A DNA stretch of 64,000 nucleotides from JBFWIW01 sp050253535 (lineage in GTDB: Bacteria; Bacillota; Clostridia; Oscillospirales; Oscillospiraceae): positions 1-64,000 of the forward strand of contig JBFWIW010000005.1 of assembly GCA_050253535.1 (NCBI GenBank), given 5' to 3'. The notes below the pieces were generated by a model, which saw only the letters and a list, made by a program, of their open reading frames with translations, ran no database searches and was not told where the DNA came from. Position 1 is the stretch's first letter. Each line of letters opens with the position of its first letter. This document shows, piece after piece, positions 8,207 to 17,090 of the stretch. Position numbers and translations under genes: made by a program.

Positions 8207-8230
8207 GAGTGGGCCAAACCCACTCTTTTT
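8207..8230 (+). terminator. leader hairpin (possible attenuator) before rimP
   Basis: A 7-bp stem GAGTGGG/CCCACTC with loop CCAAA is followed at once by TTTTT, about 50 bp upstream of rimP and about 25 nt into the transcript. It looks like an intrinsic terminator placed in the leader, as expected for attenuation of the nusA operon. Confidence 0.65.
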
Positions 8231-8280
8231 ATTGCACTAAATCGGACGGTTAATTTTTATCCGGCGGGAGAAAGAGGAAC

Positions 8281-8739
8281 ATGAGTAAGATTACCGATAC
8301 CGTTTGGACCCTAGCTGAGCCCGTTGCCAAGGCGGAAGGCTGCGAGGTCTGGGACGTTGAATATGTCAAGGAAGCTGGAGGCTGGTACCTCCGCGTATAT
8401 ATCGACAGAGAGGCCGGCGTGTCTATAGACCAGTGTGAAAAAGTCAGCCGTGCGCTCGACCCAATTTTGGATGAAAAAGACCCTATCCCGGGCTCGTACA
8501 CATTCGAGGTATCTTCGGCAGGGGCGGAGCGGGCGCTCAGGCGTCCGTCGGATTTTACGCGGTTCATGGGGGCTTATATTGAGGTGAAGCTCTATAAAGC
8601 CAAGTACGACCGTAAGGAGCATTTGGGATATCTGTTTTCTTATGACGACGGCGCCGTCGAGATAAAGACCAAGAGCGCCGGCGAGTTATTGAGATTTGAA
8701 AAAAACGAAGTCGCCAATGTCAGGCTTCGTATAGAATAG
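8281..8739 (+). CDS. rimP: ribosome maturation factor RimP
   Basis: 152 aa. RimP binds the 30S subunit and helps its late assembly. Its two small domains are visible, with the family segments WDVEYVKEAGGWYLRVYID (20-38) and the SSAGAERALRRPSDF region near the middle. The start lies 3-4 bp after AGAGGA. First gene of the operon, 16 bp before nusA, the usual order in Firmicutes. Confidence 0.95.
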   Translation: MSKITDTVWTLAEPVAKAEGCEVWDVEYVKEAGGWYLRVYIDREAGVSIDQCEKVSRALDPILDEKDPIPGSYTFEVSSAGAERALRRPSDFTRFMGAYIEVKLYKAKYDRKEHLGYLFSYDDGAVEIKTKSAGELLRFEKNEVANVRLRIE

Positions 8740-8755
8740 ATTTGGAGGGCTTTTG

Positions 8756-9808
8756 ATGAACGCCGAGTTTTTTGCAGCGATAGCGGATATCGAGAAGGAG
8801 AAGGGCATACCCCAGGAATATATGCTTGAAAAGATAAATCAGGCGCTTTTGACGGCTCTAAAAAAAGATAATCCGGCGGAGGCTGAGAACGTAAGGGTAG
8901 ACATAGACGCGGCCAAAAAAAAGATAGATATGTACATCGTCAAGACGGTTTCCGAAGAGGTCGAGGAGCCCTCCTCCCAGATGTGTCTTGATGAGGCGAA
9001 AAACTATAATCCAAAAGCCGAAATAGGAATGGTAATCCATATCCCGGTTGAGACGAAAAAGTTCGGCAGGATAGCCGCACAGGCGGCAAAGCAGGTAATC
9101 ATCCAGGGAATCAGAGAGGCCGAGCGCAGCATAGTATACGAGGAGTTCACATCAAAGGAGCATGAGATACTCACTGGTGTTGTCTCCAGAGTGGAGCCGA
9201 GAAACGGCAGCGTATCGATAAAGATAAACTCCAACTCAGAGTTTACTGAGGCCATGCTCTCCGCTGGAGAGAGGGTCCCGGGAGAGGCTCTTAAAGAGGG
9301 AGACAGAATAAAGGTCTATGTCGTTGAGGTCAGAAAGGCGACGAGTGGTCCTCAGGTGCTGATCTCCCGCACACACCCGGGCCTTGTCAAAAGACTTTTT
9401 GAGCTGGAAGTACCTGAGATATTCGACGGTGTTGTGGAGATTAAGAGCATAGCGCGCGAGGCAGGAAGCCGCACTAAGATAGCGGTCATGTCCAACGACC
9501 CCGCCGTCGAGCCAATCGGCGCGTGCGTCGGTCCAAAGGGCGGCAGAGTCACCGCCATCGTAGACGAGCTGCGCGGAGAGAAGATAGATATAGTGAAGTA
9601 CAGCGATACGCCTGAGGAGTTCGTGGCAGCGGCGCTCGCTCCATCGGATGTCATACGCGTAGAGCTTTTGGGGGAGGGCAAGAGCTGTCAGGCTGTAGTG
9701 CCGGATACCCAGCTCTCGCTCGCAATAGGCAAGGAGGGGCAGAATGTCCGCCTTGCGGCGCGTCTAACGGGCTATAAGATCGACATAAAGCCCGAGAGCG
9801 CGGTCTGA
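8756..9808 (+). CDS. nusA: transcription termination/antitermination factor NusA
   Basis: 350 aa, the short Firmicute form without the C-terminal acidic repeats of E. coli. NusA binds RNA polymerase and modulates pausing, termination and antitermination. An N-terminal polymerase-binding domain (1-125) is followed by an S1 domain (about 135-200) and two KH domains carrying GACVGPKGGRV and LAIGKEGQNVRLA. ATG at 8756 follows TTGGAGGG. It is downstream of a hairpin-plus-T leader that could let NusA regulate its own operon. Confidence 0.96.
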   Translation: MNAEFFAAIADIEKEKGIPQEYMLEKINQALLTALKKDNPAEAENVRVDIDAAKKKIDMYIVKTVSEEVEEPSSQMCLDEAKNYNPKAEIGMVIHIPVETKKFGRIAAQAAKQVIIQGIREAERSIVYEEFTSKEHEILTGVVSRVEPRNGSVSIKINSNSEFTEAMLSAGERVPGEALKEGDRIKVYVVEVRKATSGPQVLISRTHPGLVKRLFELEVPEIFDGVVEIKSIAREAGSRTKIAVMSNDPAVEPIGACVGPKGGRVTAIVDELRGEKIDIVKYSDTPEEFVAAALAPSDVIRVELLGEGKSCQAVVPDTQLSLAIGKEGQNVRLAARLTGYKIDIKPESAV

Positions 9809-9839
9809 CAGAATTCACTAAATAAAGGAGGCGGCGGTC

Positions 9840-10115
9840 GTGATACAAAAAAAGATACCCATGCGGCAGTGTACAGGCTGCCGCGAGATGAAACCCAAGC
9901 GCGATCTCATCCGAGTAGTACGGTCGCCGGAGGGTATGGTTTGCATTGATTTTAAGGGCAAAAAGCCCGGCAGAGGAGCTTATGTATGCCGAGATACGGC
10001 CTGTCTTAAAAAGGCCGTTAAGACGAAAGCTCTGGAGCGCGCTTTCGGAACGCCGATACCCGAGGAAATATACGGGGATCTCATGCGGCAGATGGAGGTC
10101 GGGGATGATGAGTGA
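9840..10115 (+). CDS. ylxR: YlxR-family RNA-binding protein (RnpM)
   Basis: 91 aa, GTG start behind AAAGGAGG. The signature MRQCTGCREMKPKRDLIRVV and the GRGAYVC segment are diagnostic of YlxR. The family has been linked to RNase P modulation in Bacillus (RnpM); that role is taken from the literature, not from this sequence. It sits between nusA and ylxQ as in other Firmicutes and overlaps the next gene by a few bases. Confidence 0.93.
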   Translation: MIQKKIPMRQCTGCREMKPKRDLIRVVRSPEGMVCIDFKGKKPGRGAYVCRDTACLKKAVKTKALERAFGTPIPEEIYGDLMRQMEVGDDE

Positions 10116-10536
10116 ACTTGGAATCCTCGGAATTGCGCGAAAAGCGAGACGGCTGGAGGTAGGCGATGAGCTCACAGGCGCTGCGGCCAGAGCAAAAAAA
10201 GCAAAGGTAATACTGGTGGCGGCGGACGCTTCGGAAAATACCGCAGAGCGGGCGGGAAATTTTGCCTCTGCGGGCGGGGTACCTTTAATTGTTCTGCCTT
10301 ATACGAAACACGAACTGGGACTTGAGGTTGGAAAAGGTGATGCGGCCTTACTGGCCATAACTGACTCAGGACTCGCGGCGAGCTTTGTTTCAAAGCTTGC
10401 TGGTGCCGACGGAGCGAGGTACGCGGAAACAGCCTTTCTTTTAAGCGAAAAGGCTCAGAAAATGCAGAAACGGAAGAAAGAGGCGGCCTTGCACGCGAAA
10501 AATTCAGGGCTGGGCAAGAGGAGGAAGAATATATGA
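10105..10536 (+). CDS. YlxQ-like L7Ae/L30e-family protein
   Basis: 143 aa. The start is ATG 10105 or the next codon 10108, 6-9 bp after GGAGG; longer in-frame starts lie inside ylxR and are rejected. The first 95 residues form an L7Ae/L30e fold, with ILGIARKARRLEVGDE at the start and a central VILVAADASENT; the family binds kink-turn RNA. A Lys/Arg-rich tail (KRKKEAALHAKNSGLGKRRK) is probably RNA-contacting and is an extension beyond the usual ~100 residues. Ends 4 bp into infB. Confidence 0.88.
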   Translation: MMSELGILGIARKARRLEVGDELTGAAARAKKAKVILVAADASENTAERAGNFASAGGVPLIVLPYTKHELGLEVGKGDAALLAITDSGLAASFVSKLAGADGARYAETAFLLSEKAQKMQKRKKEAALHAKNSGLGKRRKNI

Positions 10537-12872
10537 GCATGATGGTGAAATACAGGATTCACGAGGTCGCGAAGGACTTCAAGATGAATTCCAGGCAGAT
10601 CTCGGATATCCTTGCGAAATATGCGACCGCACCCAAGAACCATATGCAGGTTCTTGAGGAGGCGGAGCTTGACCTGATCTTCGAATACCTCACCCAGAAT
10701 AATCAGATATCCGACATGGAGGGGATTTTTGCCCAGGCAAAGGCAGCGCCTGACCATAAAGCCGAACCCGTGAAGGCACCGCAGGCGGGTGGTATTCAGG
10801 AAGTCAAGACAACGGCGCATGGGGACACGCCGCTTGCACAGCAGGTCCCGGTACAGGCTCCCGCAAAGCAGGAAGCAAAACCCCACCAGCCGAAGATATT
10901 ACCACAGAAGCGGATTGTCGACACCTCCGGTGTTACCATAAATATCGCAAAATACGACGAGAGGCTCGATAATCTTGTGCCGGACCGCGCACAGAACATG
11001 AAACACGGTAAGGAGAAGTTTACCAAAAAACCAGTCAGAGGGCAGAGCGTTACCTTCAACGCGAAGCGCCGCCAGGAGGAACGCGACAAACTCCAGAAAC
11101 TTCAGTTTGAGGTTGCTAAGAAAGCGCCCCTGCGTGTGCAGATTCCAGAAGAAATAGGCGTCGGCGAGCTGGCAATCAGGGTAAAAAAGACTGGTGCCGA
11201 AGTTGTGAAAAGGCTCATCAAACTTGGAGTCATGGCGTCTGTATCTGATGTCATAGACTACGATACCGCGGCGCTTGTCGCCATAGAGCTCGGATGCAAG
11301 GTCGAAAAAGAAGTTGTAGTCACAATAGAGGAAAAGCTCATCGATGACCATATCGATAACGATGAGGAGCTCGAGTCACGCGCGCCCGTTGTCGTCGTTA
11401 TGGGGCACGTTGACCACGGAAAAACGTCCCTGCTTGACAGGATACGTCGGGCAAACGTAGTCGCCGGTGAGGCGGGCGGCATAACGCAGCATATAGGGGC
11501 TTACAGGGTCGAAGTAAAAGGCAGTCCCATAACCTTTCTCGACACTCCGGGACACGAGGCGTTTACCTCCATGCGTGCCAGAGGCGCTATGGTTACCGAT
11601 ATAGCCATACTCATCATCGCAGCGGATGACGGAATTATGCCGCAGACTGTGGAGTCCATAAACCACGCAAAGGCGGCGGAAATCCCGATAATCGTCGCTA
11701 TCAACAAGATGGATGTTCAGGGTGCAAATCCCGAGAAGATAAAACAGCAGCTGACCGAATACGAGCTCGTACCCGAGGAATGGGGCGGCGAAACTATAAT
11801 ATGTCCCATATCAGCGAAGACCGGAGATGGGATAGAGCAACTTCTTGAAATGGTTGCTTTAACGGCCGAAATGAAAGAGCTCCGCGCAAATCCCAACAGG
11901 GCTGCTAGGGGCACAGTCATTGAGGCGAGGCTTGACAAGGGCCGCGGCCCGATAATGACCGTCTTAATCCAGAATGGTACGCTCAATCAGGGAGATATTA
12001 TTATCGCCGGGACGGCCGTGGGGCGTGTGCGGATGATGACCAATGACAAAGGCGAGCGTGTTACAGAGGCGGGCCCATCCATACCGGTTGAGATTGCGGG
12101 AATGTCCGAGGTGCCGGGCGCCGGGGATACATTCAACGCCGTCGCGGATGAGAGAATGGCCAAAGAGCTGGCAGAGCAGAGGCGCGACGAGCAGAAAAAT
12201 ACAGGTGCCGGCAACAGAAAGGTCACGCTCGAAGATCTGTTCGCCCAGATAAAAGAGGGCGAGCTGAAAGATTTGGATATCATAGTGAAGGCTGATGTTC
12301 AGGGTTCGGCAGAGGCAATAAAAACCTCCCTTGAAAAGCTCTCCAACGACGAAGTGCGTGTAAAAGTCATCCATTCCGGCGTTGGTGCGATAAGCGAATC
12401 TGACGTCATGCTCGCAGCGACATCCGGCGCAATAATTGTTGGATTCAACGTGAGGCCGGATAATGCAGCGCGCGACAGCGCCCAGCGCGCGAATGTCGAC
12501 ATACGCATGTACAGAGTCATCTATGACTGCATAAACGAGATAGAGGCCGCAATGAAGGGTCTGCTCGCGCCGAAATTCAAAGAGGCGGTTCTCGGCCACG
12601 CTGAGGTGCGCCAGGTTATAAAGGTCTCGCACATCGGAACGGTCTGCGGCTGCTATGTGCTGGATGGCAAGATTATGCGTGGCAGCAAGGTGCGCGTTGT
12701 GCGCGACGGTATTGTTGTACACGAAGGTGATCTCTCCTCACTGCGGCGCTTCAAGGACGATGTAAAGGAAGTACAGCAGGGTTACGAGTGCGGTATTTCC
12801 ATTGAAAAATTCAGTGATATTAAAGAGAGGGACGTCATCGAGGCGTTCATTATGGAACAGATTCAGGCTTAA
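10533..12872 (+). CDS. infB: translation initiation factor IF-2
   Basis: 779 aa. IF-2 is the GTPase that recruits fMet-tRNA to the 30S subunit and promotes subunit joining. An N-terminal IF2_N helical domain (1-60) is followed by a Pro/Ala/Lys-rich linker, a second IF2_N domain (about 200-260), and the G domain with GHVDHGKTS near 291-299, DTPGHEAF and NKMD. Domains II-IV follow. The linker is shorter than in enterics. The start overlaps the preceding stop (ATGA) and has GGAGGAAG about 8 bp upstream. Confidence 0.97.
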   Translation: MSMMVKYRIHEVAKDFKMNSRQISDILAKYATAPKNHMQVLEEAELDLIFEYLTQNNQISDMEGIFAQAKAAPDHKAEPVKAPQAGGIQEVKTTAHGDTPLAQQVPVQAPAKQEAKPHQPKILPQKRIVDTSGVTINIAKYDERLDNLVPDRAQNMKHGKEKFTKKPVRGQSVTFNAKRRQEERDKLQKLQFEVAKKAPLRVQIPEEIGVGELAIRVKKTGAEVVKRLIKLGVMASVSDVIDYDTAALVAIELGCKVEKEVVVTIEEKLIDDHIDNDEELESRAPVVVVMGHVDHGKTSLLDRIRRANVVAGEAGGITQHIGAYRVEVKGSPITFLDTPGHEAFTSMRARGAMVTDIAILIIAADDGIMPQTVESINHAKAAEIPIIVAINKMDVQGANPEKIKQQLTEYELVPEEWGGETIICPISAKTGDGIEQLLEMVALTAEMKELRANPNRAARGTVIEARLDKGRGPIMTVLIQNGTLNQGDIIIAGTAVGRVRMMTNDKGERVTEAGPSIPVEIAGMSEVPGAGDTFNAVADERMAKELAEQRRDEQKNTGAGNRKVTLEDLFAQIKEGELKDLDIIVKADVQGSAEAIKTSLEKLSNDEVRVKVIHSGVGAISESDVMLAATSGAIIVGFNVRPDNAARDSAQRANVDIRMYRVIYDCINEIEAAMKGLLAPKFKEAVLGHAEVRQVIKVSHIGTVCGCYVLDGKIMRGSKVRVVRDGIVVHEGDLSSLRRFKDDVKEVQQGYECGISIEKFSDIKERDVIEAFIMEQIQA

Positions 12873-12900
12873 GTCCCTCAAAAATACCCATCTAAACGAC

Positions 12901-12921
12901 GGGTGGGCCGGGGGCCCGCCC
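12901..12921. other. GC-rich hairpin between infB and rbfA
   Basis: A 9-bp stem (12901-12909 with 12913-12921, one G-T pair) and a 3-nt loop lie between infB and rbfA. No T-run follows, so it is not a standard terminator. It may be a processing or stability element in the operon mRNA. Confidence 0.5.
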
Positions 12922-12947
12922 GCTTGATCTGTAGAGAGGTAAAAGAC

Positions 12948-13301
12948 ATGGCCAACAATAAGATACAACGGATAAACGAGGATATTCAGGTGTCACTCGC
13001 GGGACTCATTCGTGAAATTAAGGACCCAAGAGTCCGGCAGGGTATGATAAGCATAACTTCTGTCGATACGACGGGTGACCTGCGTTACTGTAAGGTATAT
13101 CTCAGCGTTTTTGGTCTCCAGTCCGAGAAGGAGTTTCTGAAAGGACTTAAATCTTCTTCCGGCTGGCTGCGGCATGAGCTCGCTGCATCGGTAAAGCTCA
13201 GAAACGTGCCGGAACTTATTTTTGAACTCGATAAGTCCATTGAGCACGGGGCTCACATAAATCAGATACTTTCCGATCTCAAAAGGCCGGAGGACGAGTG
13301 A
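12948..13301 (+). CDS. rbfA: ribosome-binding factor A
   Basis: 117 aa from the ATG at 12948, after AGAGAGG. RbfA is a single KH-like domain protein that binds the 30S subunit during 16S rRNA 5'-end maturation and cold adaptation. The segments LAGLIREIKDPRV and MISITSVDTTGDLRYCKVY are characteristic. A longer frame runs back into the hairpin at 12901 and is not supported. It follows infB, as in most bacteria. Confidence 0.95.
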   Translation: MANNKIQRINEDIQVSLAGLIREIKDPRVRQGMISITSVDTTGDLRYCKVYLSVFGLQSEKEFLKGLKSSSGWLRHELAASVKLRNVPELIFELDKSIEHGAHINQILSDLKRPEDE

Positions 13302-13302
13302 T

Positions 13303-14256
13303 ATGAAGATTTCTTTGAAAGATACTGCCGCCTGGCTGGCAGCAGCGGACAGGTTTCTGATAATAACGCACCGCAGACCGGACGGGGACACCCTTTGTTC
13401 AGCCTCAGCTCTGGCCCGGGGCCTTAAAAAGCTCGGAAAGACGGTCTGGCTTTACAGAAATCCGGAGGCAACCGAAAAATACACCTCGATGATGGGGAAT
13501 CTATTCGCACCGGAAGGATACGATTTTGAGCACATTATCTCTGTCGACACAGCCAGCGCCGAACAATATCCAAACGGTGCGGAGGACATGCCTGAAAAGA
13601 CAGTGCTATGTATAGATCACCACATTTCGAACACGGGATATGCCGAGCGCACCTGTCTTGTTCCCGAGTACGCGGCCTGCGGGGAGATAGTATACGACAT
13701 TCTCATGGCGCTTTCAGATGGTATAGACGCGGAGACAGCAAAGTACCTGTACATCGCCGTGTCCACCGACACAGGATGCTTTGCATACGCCAACACGACT
13801 GCAAATACACTGCGCTGTGCCGCGAGCCTTATTGATGCGGGTGCGCCGAATGCCGACCTGAACAAGACTTTTTTCAGGACAAAGGCAAAGAGCCGCCTGA
13901 TTCTTGAGGGGATGCTTATTAACGGAATTACGTTCGAGTTCGGCGGAAAGGTGGCCTTCGCCATAGTTACACAGAAGATGATAAAGGATTCCGGTGCCGC
14001 AGAGGAGGCCATGGATGACATAGCCGCCATCCCCGGACAGATTGAGGGTGTGCTGGCGGGAATCACTATTAAGGAACTTCCGGACAGGCAGTGCAGGATA
14101 TCCGTTCGCACAATGCCGGATCTCAACGCAAACGCGCTCTGTTCCTATTTCGATGGAGGCGGACACGTCTTGGCCTCGGGCTGCGGGATAAACGCGACGG
14201 CTCCGGAGGCAAAAGAGAGGCTTATTATGGCAATGCGGGAAATCTGGGGGCTTTAA
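13303..14256 (+). CDS. nrnA: DHH/DHHA1 phosphoesterase NrnA (nanoRNase / pAp phosphatase)
   Basis: 317 aa, the usual NrnA size. NrnA degrades 2-5 nt RNA and dephosphorylates 3'-phosphoadenosine 5'-phosphate in the cytoplasm. The metal ligands appear in ITHRRPDGDTLCSA (DGD motif, 22-35), SVDTAS and CIDHHISN (DHH, near 103-110). The C-terminal DHHA1 domain ends with DGGGHVLASGCG, the GGGH motif. It starts 2 bp after rbfA, the conserved place in Firmicutes. Confidence 0.94.
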   Translation: MKISLKDTAAWLAAADRFLIITHRRPDGDTLCSASALARGLKKLGKTVWLYRNPEATEKYTSMMGNLFAPEGYDFEHIISVDTASAEQYPNGAEDMPEKTVLCIDHHISNTGYAERTCLVPEYAACGEIVYDILMALSDGIDAETAKYLYIAVSTDTGCFAYANTTANTLRCAASLIDAGAPNADLNKTFFRTKAKSRLILEGMLINGITFEFGGKVAFAIVTQKMIKDSGAAEEAMDDIAAIPGQIEGVLAGITIKELPDRQCRISVRTMPDLNANALCSYFDGGGHVLASGCGINATAPEAKERLIMAMREIWGL

Positions 14257-14260
14257 GCCT

Positions 14261-15130
14261 GTGAACGGTATAATAGTAATAGACAAGCCCGAGGGCTGGA
14301 CGTCACATGATGTCGTCGGAAAGCTCCGCGGGCTTTTGCGTGAGAGACGCATTGGGCACGGAGGGACGCTGGACCCGTTGGCGACGGGTGTACTGCCGGT
14401 TTTCGTGGGCAGGGCAACGCGCGCCGCGGAGTTTTGCGCGTCGGCCGAAAAGGAGTATATCGCGGGTTTTCGTCCGGGACTCGTCACGGATACTCAGGAT
14501 ACGACCGGGACGGTTATCTCCGAGATAAAAATTGGTTTGACAAGGGAAGTCCTTGAAGCGGTGCTTCCTCTTTTCAGGGGAGCGCAGAAACAGATACCGC
14601 CGATGTATTCGGCGGTAAAAATAGACGGTAAAAAGCTCTATTCGATAGCCAGAAAGGGCGGTGAGGTTGAGCGCGCACCGCGCGATATTGAGATTAAAAA
14701 GCTTGATATCATAGGCCAGGAGGGTGGAGATTATTTGCTGGATGTTGTTTGCTCCAAAGGGACTTATATCAGAACGCTCTGCCACGATATAGGAGCGCGT
14801 CTGGGCTGCGGCGGTGCTATGTCTTCACTCAGAAGGGTCAGGGCAGGCTTGTTTTCACTCTCGGATGCCGTTTCTCTGTGCGAGGTGCAAAAAGCCTCGG
14901 AAGAGGGGCGGGCCGACCTGCTTCTAAAACCTGTGGATACGCTTTTTCTGGAATGTCCGGCGCTCCACATCGGCCCTGAAGAGGAGAAAAAATGCCGCTG
15001 CGGCGCGCCGTTTGACGCAATAGCCGAAGACGGCAGATACAGGGTATACGGAGCGGACGGCAGATTTCTTATGCTTGGCGATGTCTCCCAAAAAACGGTC
15101 AAGACCGTTAAAAGCTTTTTTGAAGTGTGA
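14261..15130 (+). CDS. truB: tRNA pseudouridine-55 synthase
   Basis: 289 aa from a GTG start at 14261, 4 bp after nrnA. TruB makes the universal pseudouridine 55 in the T-loop of tRNAs. IDKPEGWTSHDVV opens the protein and HGGTLDPLATGVLPV (about 33-47) holds the catalytic Asp. YSAVKIDGKKLY and CSKGTYIRTL are other family blocks. A C-terminal PUA-like domain begins near 245. No clear ribosome site precedes it, so translation is probably coupled to nrnA. Confidence 0.95.
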   Translation: MNGIIVIDKPEGWTSHDVVGKLRGLLRERRIGHGGTLDPLATGVLPVFVGRATRAAEFCASAEKEYIAGFRPGLVTDTQDTTGTVISEIKIGLTREVLEAVLPLFRGAQKQIPPMYSAVKIDGKKLYSIARKGGEVERAPRDIEIKKLDIIGQEGGDYLLDVVCSKGTYIRTLCHDIGARLGCGGAMSSLRRVRAGLFSLSDAVSLCEVQKASEEGRADLLLKPVDTLFLECPALHIGPEEEKKCRCGAPFDAIAEDGRYRVYGADGRFLMLGDVSQKTVKTVKSFFEV

Positions 15131-15141
15131 GCTGATTCTTT

Positions 15142-16047
15142 ATGAGAAATATAAAGGGGCGCGTAATTGCGCTGGGTTTTTTTGACGGAGTGCACCTTGG
15201 CCACAGGGCCCTCATTGAAAAAACGATTGAAAGAGCGGCTGAGCGCGGGATCACCCCTTCTGTCATCTCGTTTGATGCGCACCCGTCGAGCATGACGGGA
15301 GATAAACCTGTTCCTCTTATAAATTCGTCCATAGACAGAGCGGACATGTTTCGACGCTATTTCGGTATCGAGGACACAATATTCCTGCACTTCGACAGGG
15401 ATCTCATGAGTATGGAGTGGTATAGCTTCGTTGATTGGCTGACAGAAGGCTTTGGGGCGAGACACCTTGTCGCGGGTTATGATTTTCGTTTTGGTTTCCA
15501 CGGCGCCGGTGATTCGGAAAGGCTCGTGAAAAAGTGCGCTCAGCTCGGTATCGGATGCGACATCGTACCCAAAGTCACGCTTGGAGGCATAACGATAAGC
15601 TCGACTTACATAAGAGAGCTTCTCACATCAGGCAGGGTCGAAGAGGCCAACCGATTTATGGGACACCCGCACACGCTTACAGATACGGTCCGCCACGGCT
15701 TTAGGCTGGGCAGCGCTCTCGGAATACCTACCATCAACATGCAGTTCGGAGAAGGGATACTACAGCCGGCCCGTGGGGTCTACGCGACAAAGGTCTATCT
15801 GGAGAATGGCGGCATATATACAGCAGTCACCAACATAGGCGTGAGGCCGACGGTATCCGGCGGGAACACCGTTTCCGTCGAGAGTCATATTCTCGACTAT
15901 TCCGGGAACCTCTATGGCAGACGCGTTCGGCTGGAGTTTTTCAAGTATCTGCGGCCCGAGGTCAAATTTGCCGATGTGACCGCACTCCGAACTCAGGTGG
16001 AAAAGGATGAAAACGCGGCGCGGGAATTTTTTGAGTCAATTAAATAA
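15142..16047 (+). CDS. ribF: bifunctional riboflavin kinase / FAD synthetase
   Basis: 301 aa. RibF converts riboflavin to FMN and FMN to FAD. The N-terminal adenylyltransferase half begins ALGFFDGVHLGHRALI, a nucleotidyltransferase HxGH-type motif, and contains ISSTYIRELL. The C-terminal kinase half carries RLGSALGIPTINMQF and GVYATKVYL. It is the last gene of the rimP operon and ends just before the convergent terminator at 16051. Confidence 0.95.
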   Translation: MRNIKGRVIALGFFDGVHLGHRALIEKTIERAAERGITPSVISFDAHPSSMTGDKPVPLINSSIDRADMFRRYFGIEDTIFLHFDRDLMSMEWYSFVDWLTEGFGARHLVAGYDFRFGFHGAGDSERLVKKCAQLGIGCDIVPKVTLGGITISSTYIRELLTSGRVEEANRFMGHPHTLTDTVRHGFRLGSALGIPTINMQFGEGILQPARGVYATKVYLENGGIYTAVTNIGVRPTVSGGNTVSVESHILDYSGNLYGRRVRLEFFKYLRPEVKFADVTALRTQVEKDENAAREFFESIK

Positions 16048-16050
16048 TTA

Positions 16051-16080
16051 AAGCGGCCGGATTTGTCCGGCCGCTTCTTA
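16051..16080. terminator. bidirectional terminator between ribF and the PHP gene
   Basis: An 11-bp perfect stem (16051-16061 with 16066-16076) and a TTTG loop lie between convergent genes. It is T-rich on both sides, with a better T/A-rich run on the minus strand. Confidence 0.75.
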
Positions 16081-16082
16081 TA

Positions 16083-16766
16083 TCAGGAACAAATATATTT
16101 TGCCAGACTACAGAAATCCGGCGACTCCAACGGGAGGGGGAAACCACCCTCGGGTATATCGCTCATTCTGTGCGCGTCGGAGGCCTTTATTATTTTCAGC
16201 CCTTGGGGAAGCCCGTCCGGAATTTTGTGACGGATCTCCGCCGCCTTGACTTTAAGCTCCTCCGGCCATGAGCCGAGCACCGCGAAAAGGCCGTTTGCAT
16301 CCCTGTCGACATGGGCGGGATAACATATACCGCCGTACTCCCCGACTATCTGCGGCAGGTCAATTATGGAAAATCCGCAGCCGGTGATTAAAAGCTTGGC
16401 TTCCTCATCCGTCTTGCCGTCAGGGTGCATGATAATCTGATTTCCGAAAATCTCCCTGCGGTTCGGGATATAGGGAATACTCTCGTAAAGCCGGCTGTCA
16501 AAGGACATGGCCGAATCAAGGCCCGGGAACAGGCAAACACAGTGGATATCCTCCGCTGTTGTCACCTCGGCGCCCGGAATGAAGCCAATACCGTATTCCT
16601 CCGCTGCCGCGGCTGCGGCCGGACAGTTTTTCACTGAGTTGTGGTCGGTGAGCGCTATTAGGTCCATACCGCAGAGTTTTGCCATACCGACAAGATCAAA
16701 AGGCGTCATTTCGTCGTCACCGCAGGGCGACAGACACGAGTGCATGTGCAGGTCGGTCGATATCAT
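16083..16766 (-). CDS. PHP-domain metal-dependent phosphoesterase
   Basis: 227 aa. It begins with DLHMHSCLSPCGDDEM, the first PHP motif with metal-binding His residues, then LIALTDHNSVKN and PGAEVTT, and late ASDAHRM. The protein should hydrolyse a phosphoester using two or three divalent metals. Relatives act on histidinol phosphate, 5'-nucleotides or short DNA/RNA, and the substrate is unknown here. It overlaps the upstream DRTGG gene by 4 bp (ATGA), and it is a regular member of this DRTGG/hydrogenase cluster in Clostridia. Confidence 0.88.
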   Translation of the reverse strand: MISTDLHMHSCLSPCGDDEMTPFDLVGMAKLCGMDLIALTDHNSVKNCPAAAAAAEEYGIGFIPGAEVTTAEDIHCVCLFPGLDSAMSFDSRLYESIPYIPNRREIFGNQIIMHPDGKTDEEAKLLITGCGFSIIDLPQIVGEYGGICYPAHVDRDANGLFAVLGSWPEELKVKAAEIRHKIPDGLPQGLKIIKASDAHRMSDIPEGGFPLPLESPDFCSLAKYICS

Positions 16767-17077
16767 AAGGACGAACCTATCCGGACCGCCGTCTCATATA
16801 TCGGTTTGTCACTCCGGAGAAGCGTTATCCTTCCCTTAGCGGCCTCGATTGCGGCCTGGTCAAAGGAATAGCCCTCCGCTATGACGACGCAGGATACGTC
16901 GGCGAGCGTCGCCACGGCGACGACGTTCGCGTTGCCGATTACAGTGACCCACGCGGCATCCTGCGGCGCCCTCGCCATCGCAACCGAAAGAAGGTCGCAG
17001 CAAAACACGGCCTCGACTTTCCGGTCCGCTTCGAGTACTACGGGCTTAAATATTTCAGATATATCATGGACGGTCAT
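16763..17077 (-). CDS. DRTGG-domain protein (first copy)
   Basis: 104 aa from the ATG at 17077, which lies about 7 bp after GAGAGGG; an upstream in-frame start has no site. The single domain resembles the DRTGG regulatory module found in phosphotransacetylase-like proteins and CBS proteins, with hydrophobic strands CCDLLSVAMARA and VVAVATLADVSCVVIAEG. It is a paralogue of the gene at 18903. Ligand unknown; the module is thought to sense small molecules. It sits between the sensory hydrogenase and the PHP gene, 13 bp after the former. Confidence 0.75.
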   Translation of the reverse strand: MTVHDISEIFKPVVLEADRKVEAVFCCDLLSVAMARAPQDAAWVTVIGNANVVAVATLADVSCVVIAEGYSFDQAAIEAAKGRITLLRSDKPIYETAVRIGSSL

Positions 17078-17090
17078 ACTGATTACCCTC

